A stretch of 60,073 bases of DNA from assembly GCA_001414485.1 (NCBI GenBank), contig LLEY01000268.1, positions 1 to 60,073 on the forward strand, given 5' to 3'. Every line of letters begins with the position of its first letter. Within the stretch, counting starts at the first letter, position 1. The notes below the pieces were generated by a model. The model ran no database searches. It was not told the DNA's origin and saw only the letters and a program-made list of their open reading frames with translations. Below are positions 1-10,952 of this stretch, in pieces. A program made the position numbers and the translations under genes. This DNA is from Calycina herbarum (lineage: Eukaryota > Ascomycota > Leotiomycetes > Helotiales > Pezizellaceae).

Positions 1-605
1 CCCCCCCCCCCCCCCCTCCCCCAGAGTTTTGAAATTCCAGGTCTTTATTCTCTCTCTCAATGCGAAGAACAATCTAATTTTCGATGGGCAAAAATCGATA
101 TGTCACTAGCGTAAATATCCTTTGGGAAGTCGATTTCGTTAAAATCCTCAGAGTCCAACCAACGGATACGCTTCACAAAAATAAGTATAATTATAATTAT
201 ATACTTTTTAAAAAAAAAAGATTTATCTAAGAGAAACTAAAAAAGGAAAAAAAAAGAAATATTTCTTAATCTTCTCTAAAAATAGTATTATATCTAGCTT
301 TACTAGAAAGTAGCTTCTTCTTAGTTACTTCTTAGTTATTTCTTCATAAGTACTACTACTACTTTTAAGAGAAAGTGTTTCTAAGAAATAAGCTACTTCT
401 TAGTTATTTTTATTCTAAGACTAGTTAGGTGAAATTATATATTCTAAAGCGATAATAGAAAAGAGACTATTTCTATAGTATTTTATTTATAAAGCTACTT
501 CTAATATACTCGTATTAAGAAAGAGACCGCTTTAAAAATACCTCTGGACTATAAAGAAGAAAAACTAGAATAGATATTTAGTCTACGGAGAAGCAAAAAT
601 TTGCT
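1..605. other. C-tract edge and AT-rich relic block, no gene
   Basis: The window opens with a run of cytosines (1-22), probably a simple repeat at a contig edge. From about 180 to 600 the sequence becomes very AT-rich with many TA steps and no open frame, like the RIP-decayed transposons at 25-41 kb. I could not assign it to a family. No gene is supported. Confidence 0.5.
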
Positions 606-804
606 CTATCCTATCTAACCGATAGGTAGAGGTTGTAAAAAAAAACACGTGCACAGGAAAGTAGGCAGAAACTGCACATTAGACTATGTACACGTACAAC
701 TATGAGGTTGATGCCACCCAAAAGCCCACCTTTCGTCTCTAATTGATACCTACCCACTTTCCAGTGCACGTCTTTTTACAACCTCTATCGGTTGGATGGG
801 ATAG
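606..804. repeat. MITE-like hairpin with about 60-bp inverted arms
   Basis: The left arm (606 to about 668) and the right arm (about 741 to 804) are imperfect inverted repeats. Both contain the CTATCC-ATC-AACCGATAG end, an AGAGGTTGTAAAAA block and a CGTGCAC..GGAAAGT block. The left arm differs from the reverse complement of the right arm mainly by C-to-T changes, which fits one-sided RIP-type decay. No clear target-site duplication was seen at either end, so the true termini may be slightly off. It is best explained as a short non-autonomous DNA transposon. Confidence 0.6.
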
Positions 805-1850
805 TCTTTTTCAAAAAATAAATTCAAGCTCTCTTCACAAGAAAAGACAGAATGTCAAAAAAAGCTCCACCAAAAAAAGTGAGCTATGACATGATGTGGT
901 ACACGGGTACTTATAAGGTGAAATTTGTTCAATATATCCTCACACCACCAGCACTACCCATTGGCTTCTTCGTATCGCCACGCCAAGGCGTCGTCTAAGC
1001 AGTGGAAACCAGAAACAGCAATGGTGTGGTACTGTAACGCAACCTTGCCTCGCGATCGGGAATTCTGACGATCAGCCCTGCCGTTGCCCATGGGTGCCAG
1101 TCATCGAGCTTATACTCATCTAAGACAAGCTCTTATTGGGCCTGGCACCCGCGGTTATTGGGATTATGCAGCTGGGTGTCAGCAGAAAGAAAGTTTTCCA
1201 AAAATGGGACATTCCTCTCGATGGCTTCCAGGTTTCAAGGTTTCAGCCGTTGCAGGTCACACAAGGAGGAGGAAAACCACGTGATATGTGCGACTCTCCC
1301 AAGGCAACGGATCAAAGGATCGAAATGTGAAATGCAAATCGAGACTGCCTCGACGGCTCAAAGCCGGTTGATTTACTTTCGTTTCTCGGAATAACACATG
1401 CAAGCCCACTGAACCAATCCGCTATTCCCGATGCCCATTCCCATCATGTTGAAAATGGATCGTGCCGTGCCTCGAGCGTACGTGATGTCGTATCGTATGT
1501 AGGCTCCCCTGGGTGTGATGGAGTGATAGAGTGATAGTCTGTGTGAGTGAGATGTTGAAAAGAGTCGACCAGGGTCATATTACGTAGGGGCGGATTGGCC
1601 ATGCAGTTGATATGCAGTCAAAAGTTTTCTGGGAACGATGTGCAGCAAGCAAGTAAGCGTACACGCGAGAGGGATGTACTTGGGTATCCCAAAAGAGCCA
1701 TTGGGCGCATCGTTTTCCAAGGAATGATACCTCGACCTTGGGAATGGTACTTTGCGAGAGACATTGTCGGTAGCCGTTCAGCCGCATAGCAGTCGTGTAT
1801 CTTTGAAGTCGTGCATTGCATGCCATGTTGGTTCGCAGCTTGTTCTGTCG
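805..1850. other. Intergenic, no supported gene
   Basis: Several short overlapping frames occur here, but none has a recognisable domain, splice structure or consistent coding character. The stretch next to 1850 is the 3' flank of the MED8 gene. Confidence 0.4.
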
Positions 1851-2698
1851 TCACTTCCGAGTGGCAGGGCCTGCTGCTGGAGCGGTCCCATTCGTTGCGA
1901 AAGTAAGTATGTTCTCTTCGGATCGTACTTGGCCGTGTGGATTCTTCGCAACTTGACCCATCCCGAATTCGACCGGGCCTTCCGCAGTGACCTGTACGGA
2001 TGTAACAGCCAGCCCTACTTGTACATCCTCCATCTTCTCATCCTCCTCTTCGTCACTATCCTCGTCGTCGTCGTCATCGTCATCATCCAACTTCCTTCTT
2101 AGCCCGGTGTTGACCGTGTCCAGACCCCTCTCTCTCTCGTCAGCGGTAAAGTTGTCTTCCATTTCCGTTCCAATGTATTCCGGCACCCGCCCTTGTAGCC
2201 AACCACTAGCCCAGTCCCACAGCTTTTCTTCCTCTTGATACTTAGTGGCTTCTGCTGCCTCCATGGCAAGACCGTCCTCGACCAGCTTCTCGACGGGCGG
2301 TTCCAACTTCTTTCGTAAAAGTTGACCAAGGATACTCTCTTGTGTTCGTCCGGGATAGTTAGTGGAGGGGTAAACGACGACTTTGTTAAAGAGTTCGGCA
2401 TTTCGTGCCAGATATTCGACCAGCTCATTCATGTTTCTCGTCAAAATCTGGGTCGAGGTATGGATTGAAGCCCTAGGATTGGAGAAAGAAGGTTAGCACT
2501 GGGAAGGGTGACTGGGCGCAAAGGCAAAGCAAGTATCAAGTATGCATCGACCATGAGGCTGTTGACTCACCATGGCGGGAGAGGATGAGTACTTCTGACA
2601 GTCTTGTTCAAACTATCAATGGTTTGGGTAATTTTGGAGACTCGAGCACGAACGCTCTCCAGGGCCTTCAGCTCTTCGCTGGTTAGGGTCGGTTCCAT
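1851..2698 (-). CDS. med8: Mediator complex subunit 8 (MED8)
   Basis: MED8 is a head-module subunit of Mediator, the nuclear coactivator that links transcription factors to RNA polymerase II. Two exons join cleanly: 2698-2571 and 2472-1851, with a 98-nt intron (GTGAGT..CCTAG), giving 249 residues. The join rebuilds LPPWASIHTSTQIL, followed by NMNELVEYLARN, VVYPSTNYPGR and LLRKKLEPPVEKLVEDG, which match the conserved N-terminal half of fungal MED8. The family pattern of a helical N-terminus followed by variable acidic sequence is kept: an aspartate/glutamate run (about 10 acidic residues, then a DSDEEEDE-like stretch) lies in the C-terminal third. The start at 2698 is the first ATG and gives the typical short N-terminal helix. 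Upstream sequence is microsatellite-rich. Confidence 0.9.
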
Positions 2699-3430
2699 GT
2701 TGCTCAGAGAGATGCTCCGAGAGATGCTCAGAGAGATGCTCGGCGAGCTGGAAGATGGGTGATCTCAATGTGGTTAGAGTCTTGTCGAGGAAGGCTCGGG
2801 TCGTCCCTCGTGTCTGTGGTGGCGGAAAAGACGTCCAAAAGGCTGAATGGGGCGGAAGATGCGAGACGAGTCAAAGGAGACGCGGGAGGTGGGATGGGAT
2901 GGGATGGAGCGGATGGATGTGGATGTGGATGTGGATGTGATGGTGTAGTACAGTAGTTGAGGAGATGGAGGAGGCAGGGGCGAGGATACGATACGATACG
3001 ATACGACACGATAGGATAGGCACGATGTGACGATGTGACGATGTGACGATGTGATGGTGAATGCGCTTTGAGCCTTGAGCCTTGAGCCTTGAGCCTTGAG
3101 CCTTGGAGCCTTTGCGCGTGACGAGGAGAAGCTCAGCTCGGCCCGGCGATTGTGAGGGAGGGGTGAGGGGTGGGTGAGGGGTGGTGGGGTTGGGGTGAGT
3201 GTTGGTGTTGTAATTGATTGTGTGTGTGAGGTGAATCTTGCATTAGTTGTGGAGGTGATGGTTGGTGCTCTTGGTGCTCTTGGTGCTCCACCACGTTGAA
3301 TCCCACCGTCCACCCGCTGCAAGGGCAAGCCGGGGAAGTGAGAGCTTGTTTCCGAATTTTCCAGCTTCGGTTTTACAAGCTTGAACCTAGTCACCGTACA
3401 CCTTGAAGGCCTTGAAGTCTGAAGAAGATG
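2699..3430. repeat. Microsatellite-rich promoter region of med8
   Basis: The 5' flank of med8 is a patchwork of short tandem repeats: AGAGATGCTC-type units (about 2705-2740), GGATGT units (about 2917-2940), ATACG units (about 2986-3008), GATGTGAC units (about 3022-3058) and GAGCCTT units (about 3068-3110), followed by GGGTGAGG and TTGGTGCTC repeats. A long minus-strand open frame over it (2774-3394) is compositionally low-complexity and is not accepted as a gene. Confidence 0.7.
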
Positions 3431-3479
3431 ACCTCAGCCCAAATACCCAAATACCCCGCCTCTAGCTTTTCATTTTCAG

Positions 3480-3592
3480 GTCGAGTACTCGAGTATTGTA
3501 CGTAGTACTCGAGTACTTGTACGTACAATACTCGAATGCTACAGAAGGCTCTCGTCAGGCTCTCGTCAGGCTTTCGTCAGGCTTTCAGGCAG
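3480..3592. repeat. Perfect palindromic cluster plus short tandem repeat
   Basis: Around 3480-3535 the arms CGAGTATTGTACGTA and TACGTACAATACTCG flank the self-complementary core AGTACTCGAGTACT, so the whole unit folds on itself. It is followed at about 3546-3592 by tandem GGCTYTCGTCA units. It could be a cruciform-forming or dimeric transcription-factor site; nothing in the sequence decides which. Confidence 0.6.
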
Positions 3593-6066
3593 CGAGGCAT
3601 AGACGCACGCCAACTGGAGGAATTTTTACCTCCTTCTAGTCCACCCGACCACTCGGCCTTTGATTTGTGAACCGCCAACTTCAACTTCAACAACACCATC
3701 CATTCTCACCAATTCGCCTATAACACTATCAACATCAACACCTCCCGCCCTCTATCTCACGCCCCCTCCGCCATTCCTCTTGTCCCACGAAACCCCCGTG
3801 AAATGGAAGTGGACGTCTATCTCCTCACCGGCTTTCTCCACCAACCACCACCACCCAGCGGACCTACCAAATATCGACTCGGAGTCCAGCACACTCACCG
3901 CGCAACCAGCCATTGCCCCTCAACCTTAATGGGCACCCCTGTCTTATAAGTACCTAGCCTGGCGCCCTGAGACGGCCCTGAGCTTGAGCTTGAGCCTGAG
4001 CCTGAGACACCTGCATCTGCAACTGCAACTGCAACTGCAGCAAGCCCATTCCGGACGAAATGTGCGAACCGCTCCAGTGACAACTTTACAGTGCTACCCC
4101 GTACCCGCCATTGAATTGGCGCCAGTGCCGCTACAGTACCTCTCCCGCTGTCCCTGGCAGATGGTACAGTATCTTCCTGGGTGTCTTCCTGGGTATGTAT
4201 CTTCCTGGGTCTCTTCCTGGGTCCGTACTTCACAAAGTAGATTCGATCGCCCAACCTTGTTGGCATACACGACCGAGAGCTGACACGGGCATGCTCTGCA
4301 TTGCACTTGCACTTGCACTCGCAAACCGGAGGGCACAGCACAGAATGAGTCGCCATCTGCTGGCACTTCCAAAATCGGACTCTATGATGCCAGCGGACAA
4401 GACGTCTTTTTACACCACGAGGCCCTCATCTGCACCGACAACGCCGCCTACTGAGGAGAAACCGCTTTCTCCACACGCCCAGCAATCCCTCCTTCTTAAA
4501 CGGGCACGGAGATGCTGCTGAATCTTTCGAGAGCTCACGCAAATGACGGCTTTGGACGAGGGATTACCTCCGTACTACTTGGAGCGTACAAGTAGCCCAC
4601 CAAGTAAGCGTGGCTGCCAGGTTCTTCATTGCAGGGGGATGGCCATGGATGGCGGGGTCAAACGCAAAATATCGCCAAAACAGAAATCCGGAACCTGGGA
4701 CGCACAATCAAGAGACTGACATGGCATTTTTTGCGAGCACCTTGCTATCATAAGCATCACCGCCTTCCCCAGTCATCATCAGCGTTCCATCCTCAATCCG
4801 ATCCCCAAAAACACGCCATTCTAGCCATCCTAGCGGCGTCGATTATCCTCCCGCTAAACCCCATATTCTAGCCTCGTTGACATGTTTTGATAACGTCCAC
4901 CGTTCGCCCCTCGGGGGGAGATATCTCGCCTTCCCGGGCACGAATAAAAAAAGTCCGAAAGAGTCCTCAAGCATGAAAATGTCCAGAAGCGGTGAACTTG
5001 GCTAGGACAAGGCTTCAAGTTCCCATTCACCCATGTTTGACCCCCTCGCAACCTCGCCCTGATCCGGGTAAACGACTGGCTGAAAAACCAAACGATTTTC
5101 TGAAGATAGGTGACTTGGAGGGGCTGAGATATTATAGTGCAGCTTGATTTTTGACTGGTCATATTCAACTTCAGGTGGCGATCCCCAACATTTGATTCCA
5201 GATTCAATGGTTGGCCGCCCGAGCCGCAGTATTACTAGGAGTTTCCCCTTAAGGCCTAGGGATAATCCTCCGGGGTGGAAGTCCACCTCTCAGCCATGAC
5301 CCCGCTACTCTGTTTTCTTTATAACTGATGTGACGGTGTTGGGCTATCTCATCCACAAACAAATCACATTGCCTTCTTCGGCCTTTCCCTCGGATCGGCA
5401 CGTCTCCAAGGATTGCAGATCTGTCTAACCTAGACTTGCCTTTTCCTAGTCAAGTAGGATTACTAAGACTAAGTAAGACTAAGTTGTAAGATTGTTATCA
5501 GGGCCCTCGATCATCGAGTTTCGTGACACTGCTGCGGAGCAAGTGCCGTCCACCTACAGTGTGACAGCAGATTGCGTCGGATACGACGACACACAGTTAT
5601 CACGTGCAGCAAAATCATGCTACGACCCCAATTCCGTCAGATTCTGTATCGATCTTGCTACCTATTCGATATATGTGGGTCTCTATATATAGGTCGGTTG
5701 GACCTCTGCTTAACCTTGCCACGTGGCGTTGTTGCAGCCCTAAATTTGTTCATCGGTGATTTTCTTTATTACTTGTATGCAGTCATGTTACTCTTTTTCT
5801 AACACTTGGACCCCCGACCTTGATACTTCTTCCTTTCCTTCTTGATGTTTTGGGCTGCTGATTTAACATGAAGCCGTGTTTGATCCTCTTGGCCAACGAA
5901 AACTGCTTGCACATTCATACCTACCTACCTACCCAGCAACGTCTTATTTAAGACTGGTGTGAATCTTGACCACTTCAAATCACAATGTCCTGGCCCCTAT
6001 ATCCAATCATACCTTTATACTCTCCTCAACAAAAATCCCCATTATACCGCCCTTGCAACTTATATA
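3593..6066. other. Intergenic with short tandem repeats, no supported gene
   Basis: Hexamer-type repeats occur at about 3978-4006 (GAGCYT) and 4010-4038 (CTGCAA), and a TCTTCCTGGG repeat at about 4170-4230. Overlapping open frames at 3895-4521 follow these repeats in several frames and look compositional. Frames at 4854-5286 and 5492-5802 have no recognisable protein features. Confidence 0.4.
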
Positions 6067-6987
6067 ATGTTGCTCTCTTCTCCCAGATCTCGCGGCCCTT
6101 ACAGCCAAATGGGATATCTAGATATTGCCAGACAGAACGATATGGCCGCCACGAACCATGAGATCAACACGATTACCCCCAATACACTATATCTTACATT
6201 CAACGCCCCAAAAGTCGATGATTATGTGAGCGCTCCATACATATTTTCACTTCTCAACTAATATTTCTACAGCATCGAGGACTCTTCCTCACCTATCCAC
6301 CACGATCTTCAGATGCCACGACAAGCGGGACATTATTTCACGCCACATACAGCGACAAATCGGAAGAATGGGAACTCGAGAGCCGCTCCATCACCGATAT
6401 CTCCAAAGCCAAAACACTGGTCCTCCTCTTCCGCGTTCACACCATGGGCCCAAAGTCAACCGCCTGCCTCGAGGAAACTTACAAGCAGATGCAAGCGGTC
6501 TTCAACAAGGTACCCATGGGAAGGGAAGCGCGCAAACGCGAATACGGCGACTGTCCTAGAGGGAATCCGAAACTGGGGGATTATGATTGTATCATCTGGA
6601 CTGGTGACGCGCTGCGGGCTTTGATCAGGGAAGGGTTGATCGATTTACAGGGTCGTGATGTTGGTTAGTCGTTCCCCTCGTCCTCCTTTTTTGGTTTTAA
6701 CCTTGCATGCACACTTTCTTCTCCCCCCCCCCCCTGTTTTGGGGGGCATGGGTGTGCTCCCAATTCTGCTTGTCAAGGGTTGCTTTTTGTACCGCGCTTA
6801 TGGGTCACATATTTTTTCTCTTTCTGTGCCCTACGGAACCTACCCTGTTTTCTGTATGTCACCCACATTGATGATCCTTGTGCTGATGATTGCAGATGAG
6901 GTTATGGCTGAGGCTCGCAATTTAGCCGGGCCCCAGAATGCGAAAGAGGCGGTCGGGCAACCGCTTAAGGAGTTGAAGATCAGGTGA
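6067..6987 (+). CDS. Small fungal protein of unknown function, DUF6914-like (three exons)
   Basis: Three exons join in frame: 6067-6225, 6273-6663 and 6896-6987. Introns are GTGAGC..CTACAG (47 nt) and GTTAGT..TGCAG (232 nt). The spliced protein contains ITPNTLYLTFNAPK, an aromatic strand HRGLFLTYPP, GTLFHATYSD, AKTLVLLFRVH and a C-terminal CIIWTGDALRALIREGLI segment. This order (short beta strand, histidine-containing strand, then a helical tail with Cys/Trp) resembles small fungal proteins grouped as DUF6914. That family link is from memory and uncertain. The first ATG in frame is 6067, but 6109 or 6142 are plausible starts because the conserved part begins near residue 35. The second intron is long for this genome. 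No partner or pathway is evident. Confidence 0.65.
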
Positions 6988-8760
6988 TTGATGAGGGGTG
7001 TGATGGGAGTTGCAGGTGTGTGTGTGTGTGTGTGTGTCTGGCTTGGTTGGTCTGGAGTTTGGGATCGACGACGACGACGACTCTTTCTGGTCGAGACGTT
7101 TGGATGATCTACGGATTTGGGAGTTTTGGGGATCGTCGACGACGACGTCTATTTCTGGTCGAGACGTTTGGATGATCTACGGATTTGGGGAGTTTTGAGG
7201 ATCGACGAAAAAATATCTATTGTTGAGGTTGGTATCGTTTTTCCTTTCTTTCCTTTTTTCCTTTTTGCTTTTCTTTGTCATGGTTCTGTTGAAGGAAATT
7301 TCTGTGGCGCCTTTGCATTTCTGTATGATGGCATAGCCTTTTTTTGGGGTTGGTTTTTTCATACGTTGTCGGATGCGAGATCGTGAGCGTGGTCGTGTAA
7401 GGATACCTTGCTCGGGACGAGGCATGATGCTTGTTCTCGCGTGGAAGGCAGGATCAGTTCATTGCTTTTATTGATTTTTGCTTTTTGTTTCTGGGATGGT
7501 CAACGTGTTGTGGCGGGGCGCGGCATCGGGTCGTCAGCCCGGAGGCGTTTTATATATTTGCTTTTTTTTTGTGGATATTTTGTCGGTGGGTGTTGATGTG
7601 TTTTGCTTTTTTCCCTTGCTTTTGATCCTACCGGGTGCATTGTTGAGCTTACCTTGCTTAGTTTTTGCTTTTTTGGGGCGAAATCTGGGGGTTTCATGGT
7701 TCCCTTTTCTTGGGGGTTGCTGATTTGTCTTACTGGGACTTGCTTGGTGCGTTTTGGGTTTTTCCGTTGGATGGATGGATGGATGGATGGGTTGCAGTGC
7801 AGGTTTTCGGAGGTTTTTTGGGGGGGTCGTCTTTTTGTTGAGGGTGGTGGGTGTGGATGGGTGGGTGGGTGATCTCTTACTCTATTGATCCTTCTCGGAT
7901 GGGCTTCCGGTGGAGATCACCCGGGGTCTTGGGTGAGACAATGAAATTGTCTAGTGTGTTGGGCCCTTTGCATTTGGAGGGAGTTTTTGGTCCGGTTTTT
8001 TTGGGGTTTGAGGATTGGGATTTGAGATTTGATTTTCGGGATTGGGAATCTACGATGTATCGTTTAATGGGAATTGGGTAGAAGACGGTGTTTTTTTATT
8101 TATTAATAGAGTTTTCATTGGGAGTATTTCGGGATGGGATATATGGATGGCGTTTTTGAGCTTTCTGGGATTTCTATATTTTTTGGGTAAGGGATTGGGG
8201 ATTGGGGATTGGGATTGGGATATGGGATTTGGGATATGTATGGATTAGTTGGGGATATAAAACTGTTTCATAGATCTATTTTTTTCTTACAAGTGGGTTT
8301 TTTTATGTTGATGTGGAAGAATGTGACGTAGACTCGTGAGGGATAGTGGCTGCAAGTTGCTGGGAGAATTTGAGTGGTTGTTCTTAGAAGAGGGTAGAGT
8401 ATTAAGCTTGGCTTTTGAGATTCTAAAATATCAATATTAATATAATAATCCTTCTATACTGGATAGCCGGAACAGACAAAAGGTTTTTATTTCTTGCAAG
8501 GGGGAGCTGACAATTTCAAAATTCAGCTGCAACTTTTTCATTCCTCGATATTTTAATTCTGTTTCCCTCGCACATCAGTTTATCAAACGGTCGAGAAAGG
8601 ATTTTGCGGACAAGTCCTGAATTGAAGGGCTATCTATATACAAGTAACCCGCTCAAAAGAGTGAAACCAAATTTCCCGCAAGCCATCTATACGAACTCCC
8701 GAAAACAAAGACAAGGAAATATATACAAAAGCCACCTCACCAACTTTACTCCCTCAAACT
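6988..8760. other. Strongly G/T-skewed intergenic stretch
   Basis: From about 7000 to 8260 the plus strand is dominated by G and T, with A and especially C depleted. It includes a TG dinucleotide run (7017-7036), T-runs, GGATGGAT repeats near 7770 and GGGATTGGGATT repeats near 8200. Overlapping plus-strand frames (7010-8248) are a consequence of this composition. The stretch lies directly downstream of the 6067-6987 gene. 8260-8760 is ordinary 3' flank of the dioxygenase gene with one small AT-rich patch near 8430. Confidence 0.55.
7062..7207. repeat. Tandem duplication of a 69-bp unit
   Basis: Two adjacent copies (about 7062-7130 and 7131-7199) share GATCG, a GAC triplet run, TTTCTGGTCGAGACG, TTTGGATGATCTACGG and ATTTGGGAGTTTTG. 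They differ at a few positions, and the start of a third unit (GATCGACG) follows. The duplication lies in noncoding, G/T-skewed DNA. Confidence 0.85.
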
Positions 8761-9714
8761 CTAACCGGAAGATGTAGCTGAAGAATCAACGCCAAGAGTA
8801 ATATAAGCGACCATTCCTTTGGTAACATCCTCGCCATCCAAAGGAACGACACTCATAACCGGGTTCCAACCACCAACAAGCTCATCTGCATAGATGCTAT
8901 CCACGGCATTGGTCGTGCGGTTGATGGTAGTATGTTGCGAGTAAGGTTCCAACGCCATGATTTGCTGCGAAAGCTCTTCATCGAAGAAAATTTGACCGGT
9001 GGAGATGGTGTTATCTGAAACTACCGTTCCGTTCTGACCGATAACCCAGTTTGTGTGCACTTGAGCGTGGATATGAATCGTTCTGTCGACATAGAAGCCG
9101 GGGAAGGATGTCTTCATCTCTATCATTCCGTTGGCGTCTGTGGGCCACATTCCTCGGAGCCAGGTGGAGTCACCTGTGTGGAGATCCAAGCCGGAACCGA
9201 TGGTTTTGTTTAATGAGGCGACTAGTTCTGCGAAGGGGATGTCGGGGCTGTATGCGTCGAATGAAGAGTAGGAACCAGTTGAGTTGCAGTGCCAGAGGTC
9301 GACTAGGACGTCAGACATAGGTTCGCAGGTGTTTGTGTCTAGGACTCCGATATCGAGGTACAGAGGCACGCCAGGCTGTCCTTCTGACATGTCCTGACGG
9401 AGAGTTTGGGAACGAGGCCAGACGTAGGGACCTGCTGTTACTTCGGGGACGAGGACGCAGGTGTCGTTTTGGATGACATCGTAGTATGGTGCCTCGGTTG
9501 TGATTACCACTGAGGTTGTGTTTCGTGCTGCGAGAGAGCGTTTTTCTTGGTGGCGGGCCCATCGTTTTTGGTTCATTGCTGCTGCTGAAGACTCGCATCG
9601 TTTGGAGAGGTTGCTTCGTCGAGACATCTCTTTTGCTGAGACTTCATGGTGGCCTGGGTGAGCTGCAGCTACCGAGAGGAGGGCGCTGAGGGCGAGGGGG
9701 GTGGTGAGATGCAT
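8761..9714 (-). CDS. Secreted intradiol (catechol-type) ring-cleavage dioxygenase
   Basis: Intradiol dioxygenases use Fe(III) to open catechol rings between the two hydroxyls. This is a single-exon, 317-residue fungal extracellular member. Residues 1-18 form a hydrophobic signal peptide ending at AAAHP, and dibasic sites near 39 and 58 suggest a propeptide. The iron ligands can be read as Tyr97 (AGPYVWP), Tyr208 (FPGFYVDR), His214 and His216 (IHIH). VDLWHCNSTGSYS (about 138-150) is the conserved strand leading to the core. Several NxS/T sites fit secretion. The substrate cannot be told from sequence; aromatic lignin or host phenolic catabolism is a family-level guess. The neighbouring genes are unrelated. 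Confidence 0.92.
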   Translation of the reverse strand: MHLTTPLALSALLSVAAAHPGHHEVSAKEMSRRSNLSKRCESSAAAMNQKRWARHQEKRSLAARNTTSVVITTEAPYYDVIQNDTCVLVPEVTAGPYVWPRSQTLRQDMSEGQPGVPLYLDIGVLDTNTCEPMSDVLVDLWHCNSTGSYSSFDAYSPDIPFAELVASLNKTIGSGLDLHTGDSTWLRGMWPTDANGMIEMKTSFPGFYVDRTIHIHAQVHTNWVIGQNGTVVSDNTISTGQIFFDEELSQQIMALEPYSQHTTINRTTNAVDSIYADELVGGWNPVMSVVPLDGEDVTKGMVAYITLGVDSSATSSG

Positions 9715-10952
9715 AATGACGGCGGGGTATAATTCAAAGTAGAATTCAAGAAGTGAGTGTATAAGTACAGAAGAAAAAGCGAATGTTTCAAGAGAGGAAA
9801 GAAAGAAAACCTGATTGTGAATGAGGATGAAGAAAAAAGTTTTACATTCTCGGAATTTACTTTCTCTTATATCTCAAAAGACTACTTTCCCATGACGAAA
9901 AACTGCCAGATAAAAAAAGAATAGATGGACATGCACCACGAGGCAATTGCGAATCAATTCTCTCTCCCGTTGGTTCGCCCTTGTCCGCACGCTGGTCGTC
10001 AGATTACGCAGGGGAGGAATTTCTCCACATTGTGGGGAAACCGTCCACCGAAACATTCTTGGCGCACACGTAACTTGGAGGCTCAACGACCAAAATAGTC
10101 ATCCAGGAGAAAACATTGTTCTAAAGGCCCGGGATGAGTTCGGGAGAATAGGCGAATCGATTCGAGTTGCTTGGGTGGCGGATATTGCCGCATTAATGAT
10201 TTGCAGTCACCCAGGGGTGGCTGGGGTCTCGGTTAGGAAATAGGGGGAACTAAGCCACAGGCTTAGTTTGTGACGACGAAATTACCATGGGATTTATCCT
10301 AACAGCATATTAGAGGAATTGCTGGGCGAGAGGGTGTGTATTTTACACACCACAAATATAGGAATTATGGTCAATAATCTTCTTTTATCTTACCCCCATA
10401 TTTGTCATCACTCCAATAATGCCCGAATAGCTGAAAATTAACGTCGTGATCTTTCTTGCGTAGACCTCGAAGCCTTTGCAAAAATGACGCAAACGTTTTT
10501 AGAGTCTTAAGAAACTAGGTGCTCGGTTAGAGGATAGCAGGAACTATCTATCACGGACCGCCACTTAAGTGTTGGTTTGTGACGAGGAAAACACCACGGG
10601 CTTCATTCTGACAACAGAATCCGGAGAATGACAGTTTAACAATGCCCTTTTTTGATGCCGGATTTTGTAAGAATCTTGGTCACGAGTCTCTTTATAGCAG
10701 TCCAAGTCACCTGGAAGATATTGTGCTAGAAGTTATGGGGCAAATGGCTTGGATGCTCCTGCGGTAACCAGGAGTAAAGAAATTCAATTGTACTAAACCG
10801 TTCGCATAAGTGACCTAATATTCTTCGAGACTTCATGACGGAGCCTTTAAATAATTATTACGTGGTAATTCACCTCGCGAGAATACATTACATCCAAGTT
10901 TCCCCCACGAGAGTTTCTGCCTTGTGGAGAAGATTGACTTTAGGGATCTATC
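9715..10952. other. Intergenic with an imperfect direct repeat
   Basis: This is the shared upstream region of the divergent dioxygenase and 2EXR genes. Two stretches, about 10265-10325 and 10577-10632, resemble each other: each starts with GTTTGTGACGA, then a CCAYGGG block, then AACAG and AGAG/GGAGAAT. They look like an old duplication. No gene is supported; the frame at 9947-10243 shows no protein features. Confidence 0.4.

Noticed and set aside
1..22. C-run at the window start considered as telomere
   Set aside because: Fungal telomeres are normally CCCTAA-type; this is a plain homopolymer-like run.
2774..3394. 206-codon minus-strand frame upstream of med8
   Set aside because: Its sequence is low-complexity (Pro/Ser/Thr/His) and follows microsatellites readable in other frames; no domain or splice pattern.
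3895..4521. Overlapping frames on both strands
   Set aside because: They are generated by hexamer and TCTTCCTGGG repeats, with no protein-like features.
4854..5286. Two overlapping minus-strand frames
   Set aside because: No recognisable motif, no consistent start and mutually overlapping.
7010..8248. Several plus-strand frames rich in Gly, Trp, Phe, Val
   Set aside because: Explained by the G/T-only composition of the region.
9947..10243. 98-codon plus-strand frame
   Set aside because: No features; overlaps promoter space and a minus-strand frame of similar quality.
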